Shown: piece by piece, positions 23,442 to 36,249 of the stretch
Layout of the letters: each line of letters begins with the position of its first letter
How positions within the stretch are numbered: the first letter of the stretch is position 1
Assembly: GCA_963969395.1 (NCBI GenBank)
Contig: OZ017797.1
Span: 16,244,001 to 16,308,000, forward strand
Length of the DNA stretch: 64,000 nt
Reading direction: 5' to 3'
Source of the DNA: Pseudoscleropodium purum
Lineage: Eukaryota; Streptophyta; Bryopsida; Hypnales; Brachytheciaceae
Notes under the pieces: model-generated
Databases searched by the model: none
Told to the model about the DNA's origin: nothing
The model's input: only the letters and a program-made list of their open reading frames with translations
Program-made: the position numbers and the translations under genes

Positions 23442-24443
23442 CCCTGTAAATACCCCCAAGGCTTTTGGGGGGCTTCTTGAAATTTGTTTTAAATTGAACA
23501 AAATGCTAACATTTTACTAAGTTCTAACATTTTACATTAATTTTAAGAAGTTGTAACAATAGAAATTCAAACTAGATATTGTATGCGAAAGATCACATGG
23601 TAAAAGAAATACAACAATATCACTAATTGATTGAAAGATTATAATGTTTGATCATGAGAGTGTTAAAATTTTGAAAGCTAAGTGATTTGAAGGCTTTCAA
23701 TCCTCTCTTTACAAATTAAATCTACAAAATTAGTTTGCAAAAGAATACAAGGTTAAAGAGCATAACACGAATACAATAACTCTAATCAATTTATGACTTC
23801 TCAAAATCTACTTAATAATTTTTTTAAATGAAGCTCTAAAGTGATTTTTTCTCCAAAATATAAGGTAGGGGGGGCATGAAATGACATGGATTCTAAAATG
23901 GCCCACCTCTTCAAATGTACTCATTTTGTACATGTTGTTTTTTCTTAGCTTTCACCAATGTACAAATCCTGTACATTTTAGGGGTTGAGCCATTTAGAAC
24001 CCTATGCCTTTTCAACTTCAAAATTTTATAATTAAATCCACAAAGCTCCACAAAAATATGAAACGACTTGAGTTACATAGAAATTCCACTTGTCTTTCAA
24101 GGAAAATTTACTGAAAAATATTTCAAGATGTTTCGCTTCCCCAAAATTCACTTCCACCTCTTAGATGGTCCATTTTAGGACCTCCTACCTTAGTGAATTT
24201 GAGGCTCATTTTCACAAGTCATTAGCACTAGAAAATCAAGATTTGCAATGGATGTCCTTGCACAAAATCATGAATAAAAAAATCATATTCATTGATTTTC
24301 AAAAATAGATTTTTGATGCTAAAATTAGACTTCAAAAAGAATTTTTCAAAAATATGAAATACTAAAAGTAGAAACTTGTTCAAGTTTTGTTTAACTTCAA
24401 AGTATTATTAACACTAGAATTTGGTGCCTTAGACAATTAGGAA
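23442..24443. mobile_element. TTAA-flanked MITE (M5) with nested MITE
   Basis: Ends CCCTGTAAATACCC and CCTTAGACAATTAGGAA, flanked by TTAA at 23438-23441 and 24444-24447. The internal order matches M2 (10203-10838). Removing the nested 23863-24190 insertion leaves about 674 bp, close to M2's 636. Confidence 0.7.
23863..24190. mobile_element. AGGTAGGAGG MITE (T2b), nested in M5
   Basis: Left end AGGTAGGGGGGGC, right end CCTCCTACCT, flanked by TA on both sides. M2 carries the uninterrupted sequence at the same place (GATCTAGTGTATTTGAGG near 10582), so the target was TA. About 328 bp, with an internal TGTAC-rich hairpin. The TA duplication suggests a Tc1/mariner-type source. Confidence 0.75.
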
Positions 24444-24447
24444 TTAA

Positions 24448-25174
24448 ACATGATTTGATATGACACTTAAAATTTTTTTTGGCTTTTCACTTGTGTTCAA
24501 TGGGTTCTATTTCCATTGTCCAACTTTCAAATCCAAAGTTTATCGAATCCATAAACTTTTTTCATGTTCACATGCAAAAAAAATTGCTTCAAAATACTTA
24601 TCTCTTAAGCATGGCTAAGATCTTCATCAATAATTGTTTTTCAAGAAAATCTAACCATAGGATCCTTTGGTTAACTTGTTCAAGTACATCATCCCAATTT
24701 TTTTGCTGGATATTCCACAAATTGGAAGTTCAATCTGACTAAATTTCAAGATGTTTTGTGAGCCTTCCAAAACATGAAGTTTTGTCTTTCAACATTTCGT
24801 CAAGTTCAAGAGCAGATGCACTTCGAAAGTAACCGACACACTCAAATGCTTAAAAAGTAGTCTAGTGTTGTGTTATACATGCTCCTCATACAAAAATCTT
24901 TTCATAGAATGCATATAGCCCATATGCTACTCCATGAATTATCCTGAATCGCTACTTATGATGGAAAATCCCATCCTCATTGTTGTAAAATGCTACCAAA
25001 GCCTGGCTTTCATTCAACCGTGCTTCACCTTCAGTCCAAAGCCATTCGTGAACAAGTTAATGGTTCCCCTGCAGCAGCAGCAGTGAACTGCGGTTGCGTT
25101 ACCGATCTGGTGGTGCAACATTGCTACAGTCGGTTCCCAGAGTCTATGACAACAAATGATTAGCTACCCTAATA
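24448..25174. other. Region downstream of NRPA2
   Basis: From about 24800 the composition becomes richer, so this probably holds the NRPA2 3' untranslated region, on the minus strand. A short (CAG)4 run lies at 25073-25083. No convincing polyadenylation site could be picked. Confidence 0.4.
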
Positions 25175-28100
25175 CTAGCTCTGAGAGAGAGTCATTGTCA
25201 GCTTAATGTTCATAGCCGCTAGTTCAGCAGCAAGATACCTGAACACAAACGGCATGGCCACTGTCTCGATACCTTTACTACTGTTGCACACCCGGCAAAT
25301 CTTCTTCCCCGCTTGTTGAAATCCCAGACCCAGGGACCCCAGAGACCCGCGTGTACTTGGCAGGGGCACTGTTGACAGTAGGCTTCCACAAAAGCCACAA
25401 ACATTGGCAGTGTGATAATCGGAGCACGCATGCAAACGGTCGTGTAACAGATACGCTGCACCATGCGCAAGCAGCGAGTCACGCTCCATTTCTCCAAATC
25501 GAATACCTCCTCCAACCTTGCGGCCCTTCACAGGCTGCCTCGTCACAGGGTTCACGGGACCCATGGATCGTACCTAAACAAGATCGAAGGCATGAGCAGA
25601 CTTGAGACGGAGGTAGAGGATACTAAAACCGTTTGGTACCTGATTCTGTTTCCTTCACTGACGGCTGTTACAAACAGCGACTCATCTCTTTTCAATAAAC
25701 GCCGTTAGCTCTCAACTAGCAAGCAGGGTGTAAGGACTAGCAAGCTGTTGTGCTTATGAATCTCTCCATAGCTCGATACCTCTCCCCTAAACCGCAATCA
25801 AACATGGGTTGAAATGCATTTAGTGACGCAAGAAGTAACCACTAGCTTGCTATCAAATCCTTGCATAAAATGAAGTCTGTACCTGGTACTTATCAGACAC
25901 CATGTGCCGAAGCCGTTGGTAGTAAACTACGCCGAAGTAAATTTCGCAAACAAACTCTGTGCCCAGGACACCACTGTACATGACTTCAGTCCCATGGTAG
26001 TTAAAGCCATGTGCATTCATTTGCTTTCCGAACAAATCCGCACTGCCGTCGTTCCCTCCTGCCTTGGCAAAATCTTTTCCATCACCTCCTTCCGGACTGC
26101 ACTTCTTAAATGGAGTTGAATTCACAAACCTACCATCCAGAGCACCAGCCTGCAATTCCACAAGGCAACATCACTTCCTTGTCAAGACCACTGTCCTTGG
26201 TAAGTGTGAAGATATTCGCTTGAAATTATTCTAAAACATGGGATCAACTTGTTAGAAATAAATCTATACACAAACCATAGCAAAGTTATCAACGAGTATT
26301 AATTCAAGGCCTAAGCCATGACTCAATAATAGTCATGATTTTTCATGGGCGGAATCCAAGTCATACGCAAAAAGAATATAACAAAAATTTCAGGAGAGAA
26401 AGCATGAATTGAACTTTAAAAAGTGGGATACAGAAATAAATATCAGGTTTACCTTAGCAGCCATTGACTCAAGAAGCATGCCAATTGTCATACGCGAAGG
26501 GAAGGCGTGTGGGTTAATTATGATGTCTGGGCGCATCCCTGTCACAGCAGAGAAAGGCATATCCACATCCGGCCAAAGTTGTGAGCACACTCCTTTCTGT
26601 CCATGCCTACTACTGAACTTGTCTCCTATTTGTGGATATCGTGGATGCCGAGTGCGAATTGTCACCTGCCATTGTGATACACTAAGTCATATATTGGCCA
26701 CGAAATGTAGAAAGAAAATATAAATAACAACCAATTAACAATGTCCTTTGACAAGCTTCTGAAAGCGATGTAAGGTAACTAGACACCCACCTTCTGGAGA
26801 GGATCTTTACTGCCTGTACTGACGGCAGCCACATAATCCACGATAGCAGCTTCAGAACCTTTCAGTTTCGATACCTTTGTCATTCCTGTCATCTTGTTTA
26901 AAACACTGCAATAGGGATCTCCTTCACTCAAACTCTGCACATCACATTCTTGAATCAGAATGAAGGACAAAAACATCCGAAAAAGAACAGACTTCGAACG
27001 AGGTATAAGAGTACAATACCTGTCCTATGTAAGGAAGACCATCAGTATCGATGAAGTTTGCTGATTTATCCGCCTGTTCCTTAAACCTTGCCATGGCACC
27101 GGACCTTGCGAAGACATTTGTGATGCCATCTCCTCGCTGTCGAAGCTCCGTCAAATCGATTGTCTCCGACTGCACCCAAGCAAAAAGATCGTCATCCCCA
27201 ACATAGGAGAATCCCCTGATGATAGACAAATGCAACAACCTGGACAGAACTTGCTCATACAATTCAAGTACCTTGTACACTTGACCATAATGTAAACCAC
27301 GCTCCACAGACGATTTGTTCAATATCATAGCATCCTCCATATCAAACCTGGTCAATAATTCCAAAAATGAGACAAGTTCCCACACAGAAAATGTGGTTTT
27401 AACTTACAATCGCAGAAAATGAAACACATTGGTACGAACATAGGAACAAAAATTTCACCCATTTAGAAGCCTTACACTCATGGGACCTCAATCCTTACCC
27501 TGTGTAAGCAAGAACAGCAACAATGGCATTGGTACCAGTTGGAAATTGATTCATGTGGTACTTGCTCCATGCACCTGTCTGTGCGATTGGCATTTGTGGT
27601 GTCTGCAAGAAAACATAGTATTTCCGTCTCAACCATAGATCCTAACCAAAAATTGTTGTGCACTCCAAGTGCAGCGGAGACATACAAAGTAGAACTGGAC
27701 AACTAAAGAACATCTTCAGCCGGCACAAAAACCTGGTCTACAAGTGCTAACGAATAACCCTATGCATAAGAACATAGAATCAAGCGTACACAGATGAACC
27801 CATTGTCATACCTGAATACGATACATCTTATTATCTGCCCGACATTGCAGAGCTTGAGCAGGGAACCCCATTGTCTGTTTTCCCATCTGCAAGAAACCAT
27901 CCTCCACGTCAACAAGGCACACTTCAAAGTGCACTTAAATAAGAATACGTAGCCGAAATTTGAAACCACTACACACAAAATCAATCAAGAGCAGTCATAA
28001 ATGCTTGTTTCCGTCTCCAAAGAGGAAGAACAGTCATTGCAGCTCGGGTCCCAGAAATTACCTGACACTGATACATATTACGGGGGCTCTGATTGTGGTC

Positions 28101-31100
28101 AGACCACGGTGTAAGACTTGCAACAACACTCAGAAAGGCCGTGGCATTCATCTCTTCATGCGTTGGCTTAGGGCCAGAAGGTTCACTACCACCTGGACAT
28201 TTGATTTCCATATAAGCCTGCAGAAAGTCCAGCTCCTCAGAAACATATCATCAATCATTATGTTCATAGTAGTAAGAGAGGGACTAAGAAGGAGATACAC
28301 AAGCTTCTCTAATCGCCAGAAAAAACTCTAACTGTGCAACAGAAAGACACTGCAACCATAGTACACGTAAAACAAAGAAGAAAGCGGGAAAGTAGGTCAC
28401 TGACCTGCTCAAGGGGCCCTATGAGCTCCACGCTACCATCGCCAAACATCTGCTTCACACTTCGTACAAAACGGGATGGTGTGGTGGCGAGATACAAACC
28501 GGGGTATGACCCTGCCGATGTGCATGGAATATAGGCTATCTCCATGTCTGCTGGAACCTGAAAATTTGATCCCACTTCAGTTTTCTTTCCTACACGTGAG
28601 GTCAGTCTAAAAGTAAGATTCAGGATGACAGCATTGCCAACCTCATACCTCAGATCCATCCACAACTTTAAGTTGTCGAAGATGATCAACAACGGAAGGG
28701 ATGGCTATAGTCGATACATGGCCAAGCACACAGCCATCCAGCAGCACTGTCAAATATTCTGGCGGAGACATATTTGACAGTTTCGGAATCACTGGAACCA
28801 GCCCCAAATTCACCAGTATCTTGGTAACTGCCTTGCGGATTTGAAAAGGATCCTTTTTATTCCCCTGTGCGTCCAAATCTGAAGATATACCTGCGAAAAA
28901 AATGTTCGGTTTAGAAAGAATGTCGATGGGCTTATCGCAATACTGTAAGAAACAAAGAAATTTGTCCAAAAGTGACAAAGTCGTCATCACTTATTCCTGA
29001 CTTTTTCTACTATTCACTCTACTTGAAAATTACTCAAACAAATACAGAGATAACTGCAAGACGAGGATGACCACAAGAAAACGAATACTTACGACAAGCG
29101 GCTGTAAGATGGTTGAGTAGACCACATGGTGAACCATCAGGTGTGTGGACAGGACACATGAATCCCCATGACCTGCATCAAGGTAGTGTAAGCTTAAGTC
29201 ACTTCAACAAGTAAGAAAAACTAGAGAACAAAAGAGTTATGGGGAACCACTGCAAACTGCCTCAAAATTTAATAACCTCAAATCAGTAAAGCAAGCACAA
29301 GAACAACGAGACAAGTCTTTCACTGTAGATAACTACTAAGATAACATACAGAAGAGACGACTTACTCAGGGAGTAGTTTGCGAACTGTGGTGGTTCGAAG
29401 CGTCGTAAAAAAGGCACCTCTATGTACTGAACGAAAGTGAGAAAGGTATCGGAGGAAGTTCAGTTTCTCTGCAACGAGGGTAAAACCCCCAACCTATAGA
29501 CACACGCAACATCCAAACAATCAGGTCACGCAGCATTACAATAAAAATGAAATCTTTGCCATGCTCCTGCCATCTGATGACTAGTAAAACAATCCAGATC
29601 AGCACAACACACCTGATTAAGATCCAGTCCTGATTGGCTGACAAGATTGCCAGTGTTGAGAAGATATTCCACCTTCTTACTTAAATCGGAAGGTGGCACC
29701 TTCTCGAATACCTTCTGCACATGTTTAACTGTAACGAACATGAGTCCTACTTAAAACAAAATTGTTGACTCTCCAGAAGACAGAAAAGTGGACAGAGTTT
29801 GTGACATACGTTGCAGGTCACTCTCAGCAGGTTTTTCCTTCATCTCTTTCAGAAGTTGTCCCTGAACTCTCAACAACCAATCCTGGATTCGATCCTGCAG
29901 TCCAGTCACACCCGCAATCAGTCCTGTTTTTATAGCTTCTTTAATTTTACTTCGAAGCATTTAACAAACGCTGTTTCATATGATATGATGCTAGAACCAA
30001 AAATTTGAGATCATTTAAAAGTACAGATAACAGCACCATTAAGGAAATTCCTGAACAAGATGGATGACTGAAACAGTGATCCTGCCATGGGATAACCAAA
30101 TGAGAGCTCCTTGATGAGCAAACAAAAAATCCGAGTGATAAATTCATAACGCACCTTGATCACTATATTCAAAAGATGACCGGGCAGTAAAATTTCGTGA
30201 TTTTGCAATGCATCAGCATTGTCTGGAGCTGCCATTCCGTCTACCAACGCGAAGAGCTTCTGAAGCATAAACCTGCATACAAGATACTCTATATGAACAA
30301 TAGCGACAGAAGAGAAGGCTCTCTTTACAGGCACGAAAAACATTTGGTCGAGTAATCAAATTCATATACTTGAAATGGAGCAAGAAAAAATTAGGAAGCA
30401 GATAGAGCCTAGCTTGAATGAACAAGATATTTACACGTCAGTGATTCTGAATCCAAAACAGACAGGTAAGAGCAAGTACACAAGCAAATTGAATTTATCT
30501 CGCGGATTTTCCAGATGGCAGAGTATATAATCCGCAAGAACCTGTTCACCCACCTGCATAATTCAGAAAGTTGAACAAAGTTAAAAAACCCTAAACCCTA
30601 AACCCTAAACATGTAGATAAGCAATTGGTTTCTTAGGTACCTAACGTCATCAGAACTTTGCATATTCCAAATCACCATGAAGATACAACTTGAAAACAGA
30701 CACATCCCAATCTTTTAGAAATGCAAATTTTCGCTAATAGGCAGAAACTTGATTCTATCCATGAAAGTCGATCCCTGAAAGTAGTTCCATCAACTTAGAA
30801 GATCGGATAAAATGGTCAAAATCAATACCGAAGCTGCCTGTTGATGCCTATCTTCTAGACCCATGACTGGCCGAAAGCGATTGCCTGCATAAATCCACTT
30901 GCACGCTGGTTAGCTGAGAAGATGGATAAGATTTACATTTATAGTCAGCAACCACAGATGAAATTCAATGGCATACAAGACACACTCAAATGACAGGATG
31001 CAGCAGTACTTATGTAAAGAAAACTGGAGGAAACTCACCAAGGAATTGAAGGCAGTCAAAACGAGTAAAAAGTGAGAGTTGCCTGACTTCTTCCAATATA

Positions 31101-34027
31101 ATTTTTGCCCTTTGACTCACGAATTGTGAACCAACTGCACCTTTCGTATCTTTAGATTCACTTTGAATGGCCGTCAGCTGTTCATAAATCTCAAATTCAT
31201 TTGCCTCAATCAAAGCCTGCATTGCAGATACAAGATATCAGTGCCTAATAATACCAAACAGATAGATCACATCATACGACTAAACTCATAGAACATTTAA
31301 CGAAGAGGAAAGCTGAACCTTTAGGATGATCCCAACGGGAATAAGAAATTCCTGGCGCCGAACCCTGTCAGTAACAAAACGCCAGCGTCGTAAGGAGATA
31401 ATTTCTTGTTATTAGGCAACATATAAGCATACAATGCAAGCTGATGCTGGCGATCCCTAATCCAACATTCAGTGGCTATTCAGAATTGAACCCCTGATCA
31501 CCGTGCGTGACGACGTACTACGTGATAAACAATTCCATGAGAGAATCGAGAGTGGCTTACGAGAATCCAAGTGACGCACTCCCATACTGCATGTAGTACA
31601 TCCTCATTGTGACCGCAGACTGATCCGGCCTCACACACCTGCCGACACGTATGACCATACAGAGTTTGGCAATCATCCTCATATTTGCAGCATAATATCA
31701 TCACATAAAAACTTCAAAAAATGGAGTAGCAACACTCATATCATAAGAAAAAACTGAAAAGTTCTTTAAGAACACAAGAAAGATGGCCTGAGCATGCTTG
31801 CACAAGTCAGCATGATCACGCTTTGAACAACTAAATAGCGTTGCGTGCTCTTTCATGAACTCATGACAAACACACCAAATACTCAACAATATTCACTGCA
31901 CCTGATCATAACGCCCTTGTCAGAATAATTGGGGCCACGGTTCTTATATGAGCTTCGCTTAACTCCAACCACCTGTCAGAACCAAGCAAACATAGAAAAT
32001 GAACAAGTAACGCTCAGAATAGAGACATACATTATAGTCAAGGCTGTTACAATGCAGTCCAGATTTTTAATCGGAGGCTAATGCTATATTCAAGCAGAAC
32101 AATTCAGAAGTTGCAAGTCGTAAGCATACATAGTTGCGCTTCGGCATGATAAGAAGTCGGATGATCCGTTCGTTCCCGTTGCAGATAAAATACCTGTCAG
32201 TAAAAATTGAAATAACATGACTCAGCATTACCTATCATTTCTAGCCACTCAAGGTCATTTTTTCCAAAGACACTGAGGACGAATCAGACAACATCAACGG
32301 GTTCCTGAGGTAGATGGCTATAGCATGGACTAATACATTCAATGAAAACTGAACAGGAGACCACGGATACTCCTAAAAACCACAGAAATATATGAAAAAA
32401 AAAAAAAATCACGAATACAGAAGACTACACAGCTCGAAAACATGAATTTCCTCGCCAGATTTGTTAACGGAATATCAACCAACAATTAAATGACGATCGA
32501 GTAGAGCAACTAACCCTCCCATCTCCGTAGCCTCCTCTTTAGCAGCAACCATTTGCCGCTGATCAAATCCACGAAGATGACAAACACTAGACTGGGTAAT
32601 GCCATGCCACAAGACATCACAAATGATTTCAATGACTTTCAGTTGACTTAGCTTAAAACACGATCGCAAGAGGCACGAATATTGGAACATGGGAAGGGCA
32701 TCTAATATGAAGAAATTCTGTCCCGATAGAGCCACCTACTGGCACACATACTCTCTGCAATTACAACTCCAATTTAATTGTAGACCACAAGGGAAGGTCA
32801 CAACTGCAAGAATATACCCAGAGTATACAACGAGCCCACGCTGTAACAGGGATTAAATCCGCACCTTCACCATTACAGGCATCTTGCCATAAGAGACATT
32901 GTGCCGGATAACAACACCGTTATTCCATTGCATGCATACATCTGCTGTAAATATACCCCGGTAGGTCAACCCAGCAAGTCGACACTGCAGATAAGACCAA
33001 TGATAGCAAATGAGAGCAACATCTCTTTGGTTTCTATTTCAATAACAGCTAGTGCCAACAGAGCTCTACCGAACCTTGTTCAAATGAAACTGAGCAAATT
33101 ATACAAGGCGTGAATTGACAAGAAGTTAGTAGTGAAAAAATGCACTCTAAGGGCAAATGTCTATTACCAGTGCCTAGACATGGAAAGCCGTGAATGGCAT
33201 CGACTGGAAGAGCAAGACTCAACTGATCAGGAAGGAATTAAGAACGTCTTACTTCGGATGGTAAGAGGCGCTGATCCAATGCTTGACTACCAAGGTCCTT
33301 CATAGGCGGGCTTACATTAGGCTTCTCAACCCACAGTGCGGACAGTCAAGGTTTCCAATTCATTAACAAATTCATTAAAATTAACGAAAGGTTTTAAAGG
33401 CAGACCTCCATACGGCAGTTCAGGGGTCTTAAAATGCAGTAGTTAACAAATTCAAAAACCTCGCTTATAGGTTTTAAAGTAGCCAAAAACAACCGTTGAA
33501 TTAACGATAAGAAGGCGGGGAATAGAACGACGAAATTCGAAAATCAAAATGACGCTTCTGAAGCGCATTCCTCGGCAACGCCCTAATTGGTGGTTCAAAC
33601 CCTCTGAGCTGGGCATATAATTAACTTCAAAACCCGTGGCATCAAAAACATTACCAAAAATTCATAATTGACTGTTGATCACTCAATCTTCAATAATTGT
33701 GCAACCAAATGCGGTGAATTCAATCATAAGCTGACGATGTTCACCAAACGAAAAACATTTAAAGCACAGAGAAAGGATATGTCGCAAGGTTGTCCCTGAA
33801 ACGGGATGCTTCAATTCCACGGGCTGCAAACGCCGCATCGCCTCTTCCAAACCTCGCTCCACAAAGTAATCGTACGATTCCACGTGAGGTTTAGTCAAAT
33901 CATACAAGCTGCTCAAATCCAGCTCGTCGTTCTTCCGGCCACTGTAGAACGTGCCAAATCTTGGTGTGGAAGCCATGCTGCTGTCGATCGCTCCTGAGCC
34001 TCCACCGCTCTCGCAACGCCCCACCAT
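25175..34027 (-). CDS. NRPA2: RNA polymerase I second-largest subunit (RPA135 / NRPA2)
   Basis: Core catalytic subunit of nucleolar RNA polymerase I, which transcribes the rRNA precursor. Coding exons (plus-strand numbers, gene order): 34027-33781, 33335-33253, 32984-32865, 32591-32515, 32193-32130, 31972-31902, 31638-31561, 31364-31319, 31216-31039, 30884-30829, 30553-30480, 30272-30155, 29894-29810, 29728-29613, 29493-29366, 29172-29093, 28890-28649, 28557-28405, 28217-28062, 27886-27812, 27602-27499, 27347-27272, 27169-27020, 26934-26791, 26665-26453, 26149-25883, 25573-25175. They sum to 3600 nt (1199 residues) with the frame kept at every junction. Landmarks: [21 protein letters not shown] (about 505-525), [17 protein letters not shown] (end of exon 19), [12 protein letters not shown] (921-932), [11 protein letters not shown] (about 966), and a C-terminal zinc ribbon C1126/C1129/C1160/C1163. 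The ending [11 protein letters not shown] is typical of Pol I. Introns are GT-AG except the first. Length is usual for plants (about 1180). An in-frame alternative start is M at about residue 19. Confidence 0.95.
30589..30609. repeat. Interstitial telomeric repeat (CCCTAAA)3 in NRPA2 intron 10
   Basis: Three perfect plant-type telomeric heptamers inside a 275-bp intron, reading TTTAGGG on the gene strand. Likely a repair scar or slippage rather than a functional site. Confidence 0.9.
33336..33780 (-). other. U12-type AT-AC intron 1 of NRPA2
   Basis: The 5' splice site reads C|ATATCCTTTC, the U12 AT-AC donor consensus. The 3' end reads CCTTGACTGTCCGCAC|TGTGG, with a U12 branch-point match (TTCCTTRAC consensus) whose adenine (33346) is 10 nt from the intron end. 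Splicing here gives [18 protein letters not shown], aligned to the family. No in-frame AG acceptor exists between the upstream TGA and exon 2. The only frame-keeping GT-AG choice uses a poor donor (GTTTCA) and acceptor and drops conserved-length sequence. Confidence 0.85.
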
Positions 34028-34167
34028 GACCACGCCCTTACATTCCTAAGCTCATTCACTCTTTCTCTCTGTTATGCAAAAATCAGACACTGTAAATTTG
34101 GCCGAAGCATACCGAAATCGCAGCAATCACTTGAGCTGTCGCATCACAGATTTTAGTACACTTCCGG

Positions 34168-34315
34168 AGCCCAGCCATCCGCGGCCACCGCTCCGAAAGC
34201 TCACCTCCTTAAACCCTAAACCCTAGACCTGGTTATTCCACGCACCCGAAATCCCGATTGCTGACCCCTCCACGTAGGCTGCCAGCGGAGCTATTCTCTG
34301 CATTCAGTCAGCCCA
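34168..34315 (-). promoter_or_regulatory. NRPA2 promoter: telobox with two site II motifs
   Basis: On the gene strand a telobox (TAGGGTTTAGGGTTT, 34211-34225) lies about 185 bp before the ATG. TGGGCT (site II) elements lie on either side, at 34168-34173 and 34310-34315. In plants this pair of motifs marks promoters of ribosomal-protein and ribosome-biogenesis genes, bound by TRB/Pur-alpha and TCP factors. The transcription start was not determined. Confidence 0.7.
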
Positions 34316-34477
34316 AGACACTCCTACGTGAAGGTCAGATTTGGCATAAATTAATTCATTTTTGTAAAAAAAGTTGCCACGTGTCATCTTGTGAATGGTG
34401 TGAGGTGACGTAGACCCTGAAAATCTGACATGGAAATTCAATTTCAGCACTTGAATGTTGAATTAAACCTTCACTTA

Positions 34478-34798
34478 TGGTAGGAGGTCTATAAAGGGCT
34501 TAGGCTCTAAAAAGTGCCCACTTCTTGAAACATAGACTATTTGTACATGTTGCTTTTCCATTGTACCAGAAATTTATGAATAGTGTACATTTTAGGTGGA
34601 TGTTTTTAGTGACCACTGCATTTCAACTTCAAGAATTCATAACTAATTCTACAAAGCATTAAAAAAATACGAAACAATTTGGATTAGATGCCAATACTAT
34701 AAGTCGCTTAGAAAAATTTTATTCACAAATATTTCAAGTAGTTTAGCCTCACAATTAATTTTTAGCTCTTGAATGGATGCTTTATGGACCTCCTACCT
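34478..34798. mobile_element. AGGTAGGAGG MITE (T2c), 321 bp
   Basis: Left end TGGTAGGAGGTCTATAAAG and right end CTTTATGGACCTCCTACCT pair over about 18 bp; TA on both flanks. Same family as 23863-24190 and 11937-12221. It lies about 450 bp upstream of the NRPA2 ATG. Confidence 0.75.
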
Positions 34799-34800
34799 TA

Positions 34801-36249
34801 GACTTGAATCCAACTTCATTCTTTATTTGACAAAATGAATTTGAAGGAACCATGTTAGAAATTAACCCTTGAAGGACATTTCATTTTTAGACATGGTCAA
34901 GCTTCATTAGTTTTCTATATTGACATACATTTTCAATTTTGATATTTTTCTTACTACATGTAGTAATATATATAATTTATCTTCATTTTTATAATTAAGA
35001 TTTCTCCATAAAAATCATAATATCTACAAAATGCTTAAAGTAGCATGAAATGTTTAAGAAATAGAGCTAATAGTGATATATAAAATGGTAAAATTGGTAT
35101 ACTCCTTGAATTCACACTAAGAGAAATTTAATCATTAGAAGGAATTTCAAGCCAACGAAGGGCTGTTTCAAACTTGTTCCCATGGTATAAAAGATCACAG
35201 CTTTGTTAAAATTTCTTTTAAAATTAAATTTTCTAAAATACAAAAAAAAATTGAAGTTTTTTTTTTCCAAAAATAACGTGGCACTATCTCAACGACGTTG
35301 GACTACGTAGCTAGCAACTTTCCAAGTGGTTGAGATAGTTTTTAGAGCTAGAGAACTTATACTCTTCCCAAGGCCTCGAATCTCATCTAATCACAAAAGT
35401 TCAAAAGTAGTGTATTTTAAGCTTTTCAAGATGCTACCTTCAAAGTATCCTTAAAACTACAATTTTAAAAGTTTTGAAAAAAACTTGAAAAGTAATAAAA
35501 TGTAAATTATTGGAGCTATATTTCATTAGTTAAATTTAAAACATTTAAAATCAAGAACTATGTAAAAATTGAGGTTTAACTTTGAAAATGCCCCTTGGAT
35601 TTAGCATTGAAAAGGTCAAGAATAGTCTCCTTCCTTTAAGTCAAGAATTTCGTGCCTTAATTATAGGAATATTGAGTGAGTGGTAAATATATTATTTTGG
35701 AATTTGTATATAGCCCATTTTTTATAGTTCAACATTTGCATTATTAATTTATTTGTTTTCCAACGTCTTCTCTAAGTAATTTCCAAAAAATTCAACTTTT
35801 GCCTTTTTGTTTAATTTTTGCCAACCTTGTTTGTCAAATATGATATGTGATTTTGCTTTGACCACCAATAATGTATCTTCTTTTTATTCAAAAGAATGAA
35901 TTGACCCAAATATGTGTAGAATGTTTTTTGAACTACCATTCTTTTGTTAATTCTTTTTATAAATTTTCTAAATAGGACTCTACATTTTTAATGTCAACAA
36001 ATTGAAGGAGTTTAAATTTGAAAATGTTGGAATGCAAAAAGAATTCTCACAAGGCATTGGAAGTCAATTAGAAATCTAACTCATCCTATATACTAGAAGT
36101 ATCAAAGTTTACCCACAAAGCACTCAAACCAAAGATAATAAGGTCATTTTTTAAACATCATAATAAACTATGATAATTCTTCCAAAATATTAGTATCAAA
36201 AATAATATCTATGATTCATATAGAGTATTGCCATTCTTCTTACCATTTG
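34801..36249. other. AT-rich intergenic DNA with a possible MITE left end
   Basis: TTAA at 34862-34865 followed by CCCTTGAAGGACATTTC resembles the left end of the TTAA MITEs, but no matching right end was found. Nothing else is recognisable. Confidence 0.4.

Noticed and set aside
30589..30609. Chromosome end
   Set aside because: Only three telomeric heptamers, inside an intron of an intact gene.
33253..33335. GT-AG reading of NRPA2 intron 1 (donor GTTTCA, acceptor at TTGAG)
   Set aside because: Poor donor and acceptor, loss of family-length sequence, and a much better AT-AC U12 solution in the same frame.
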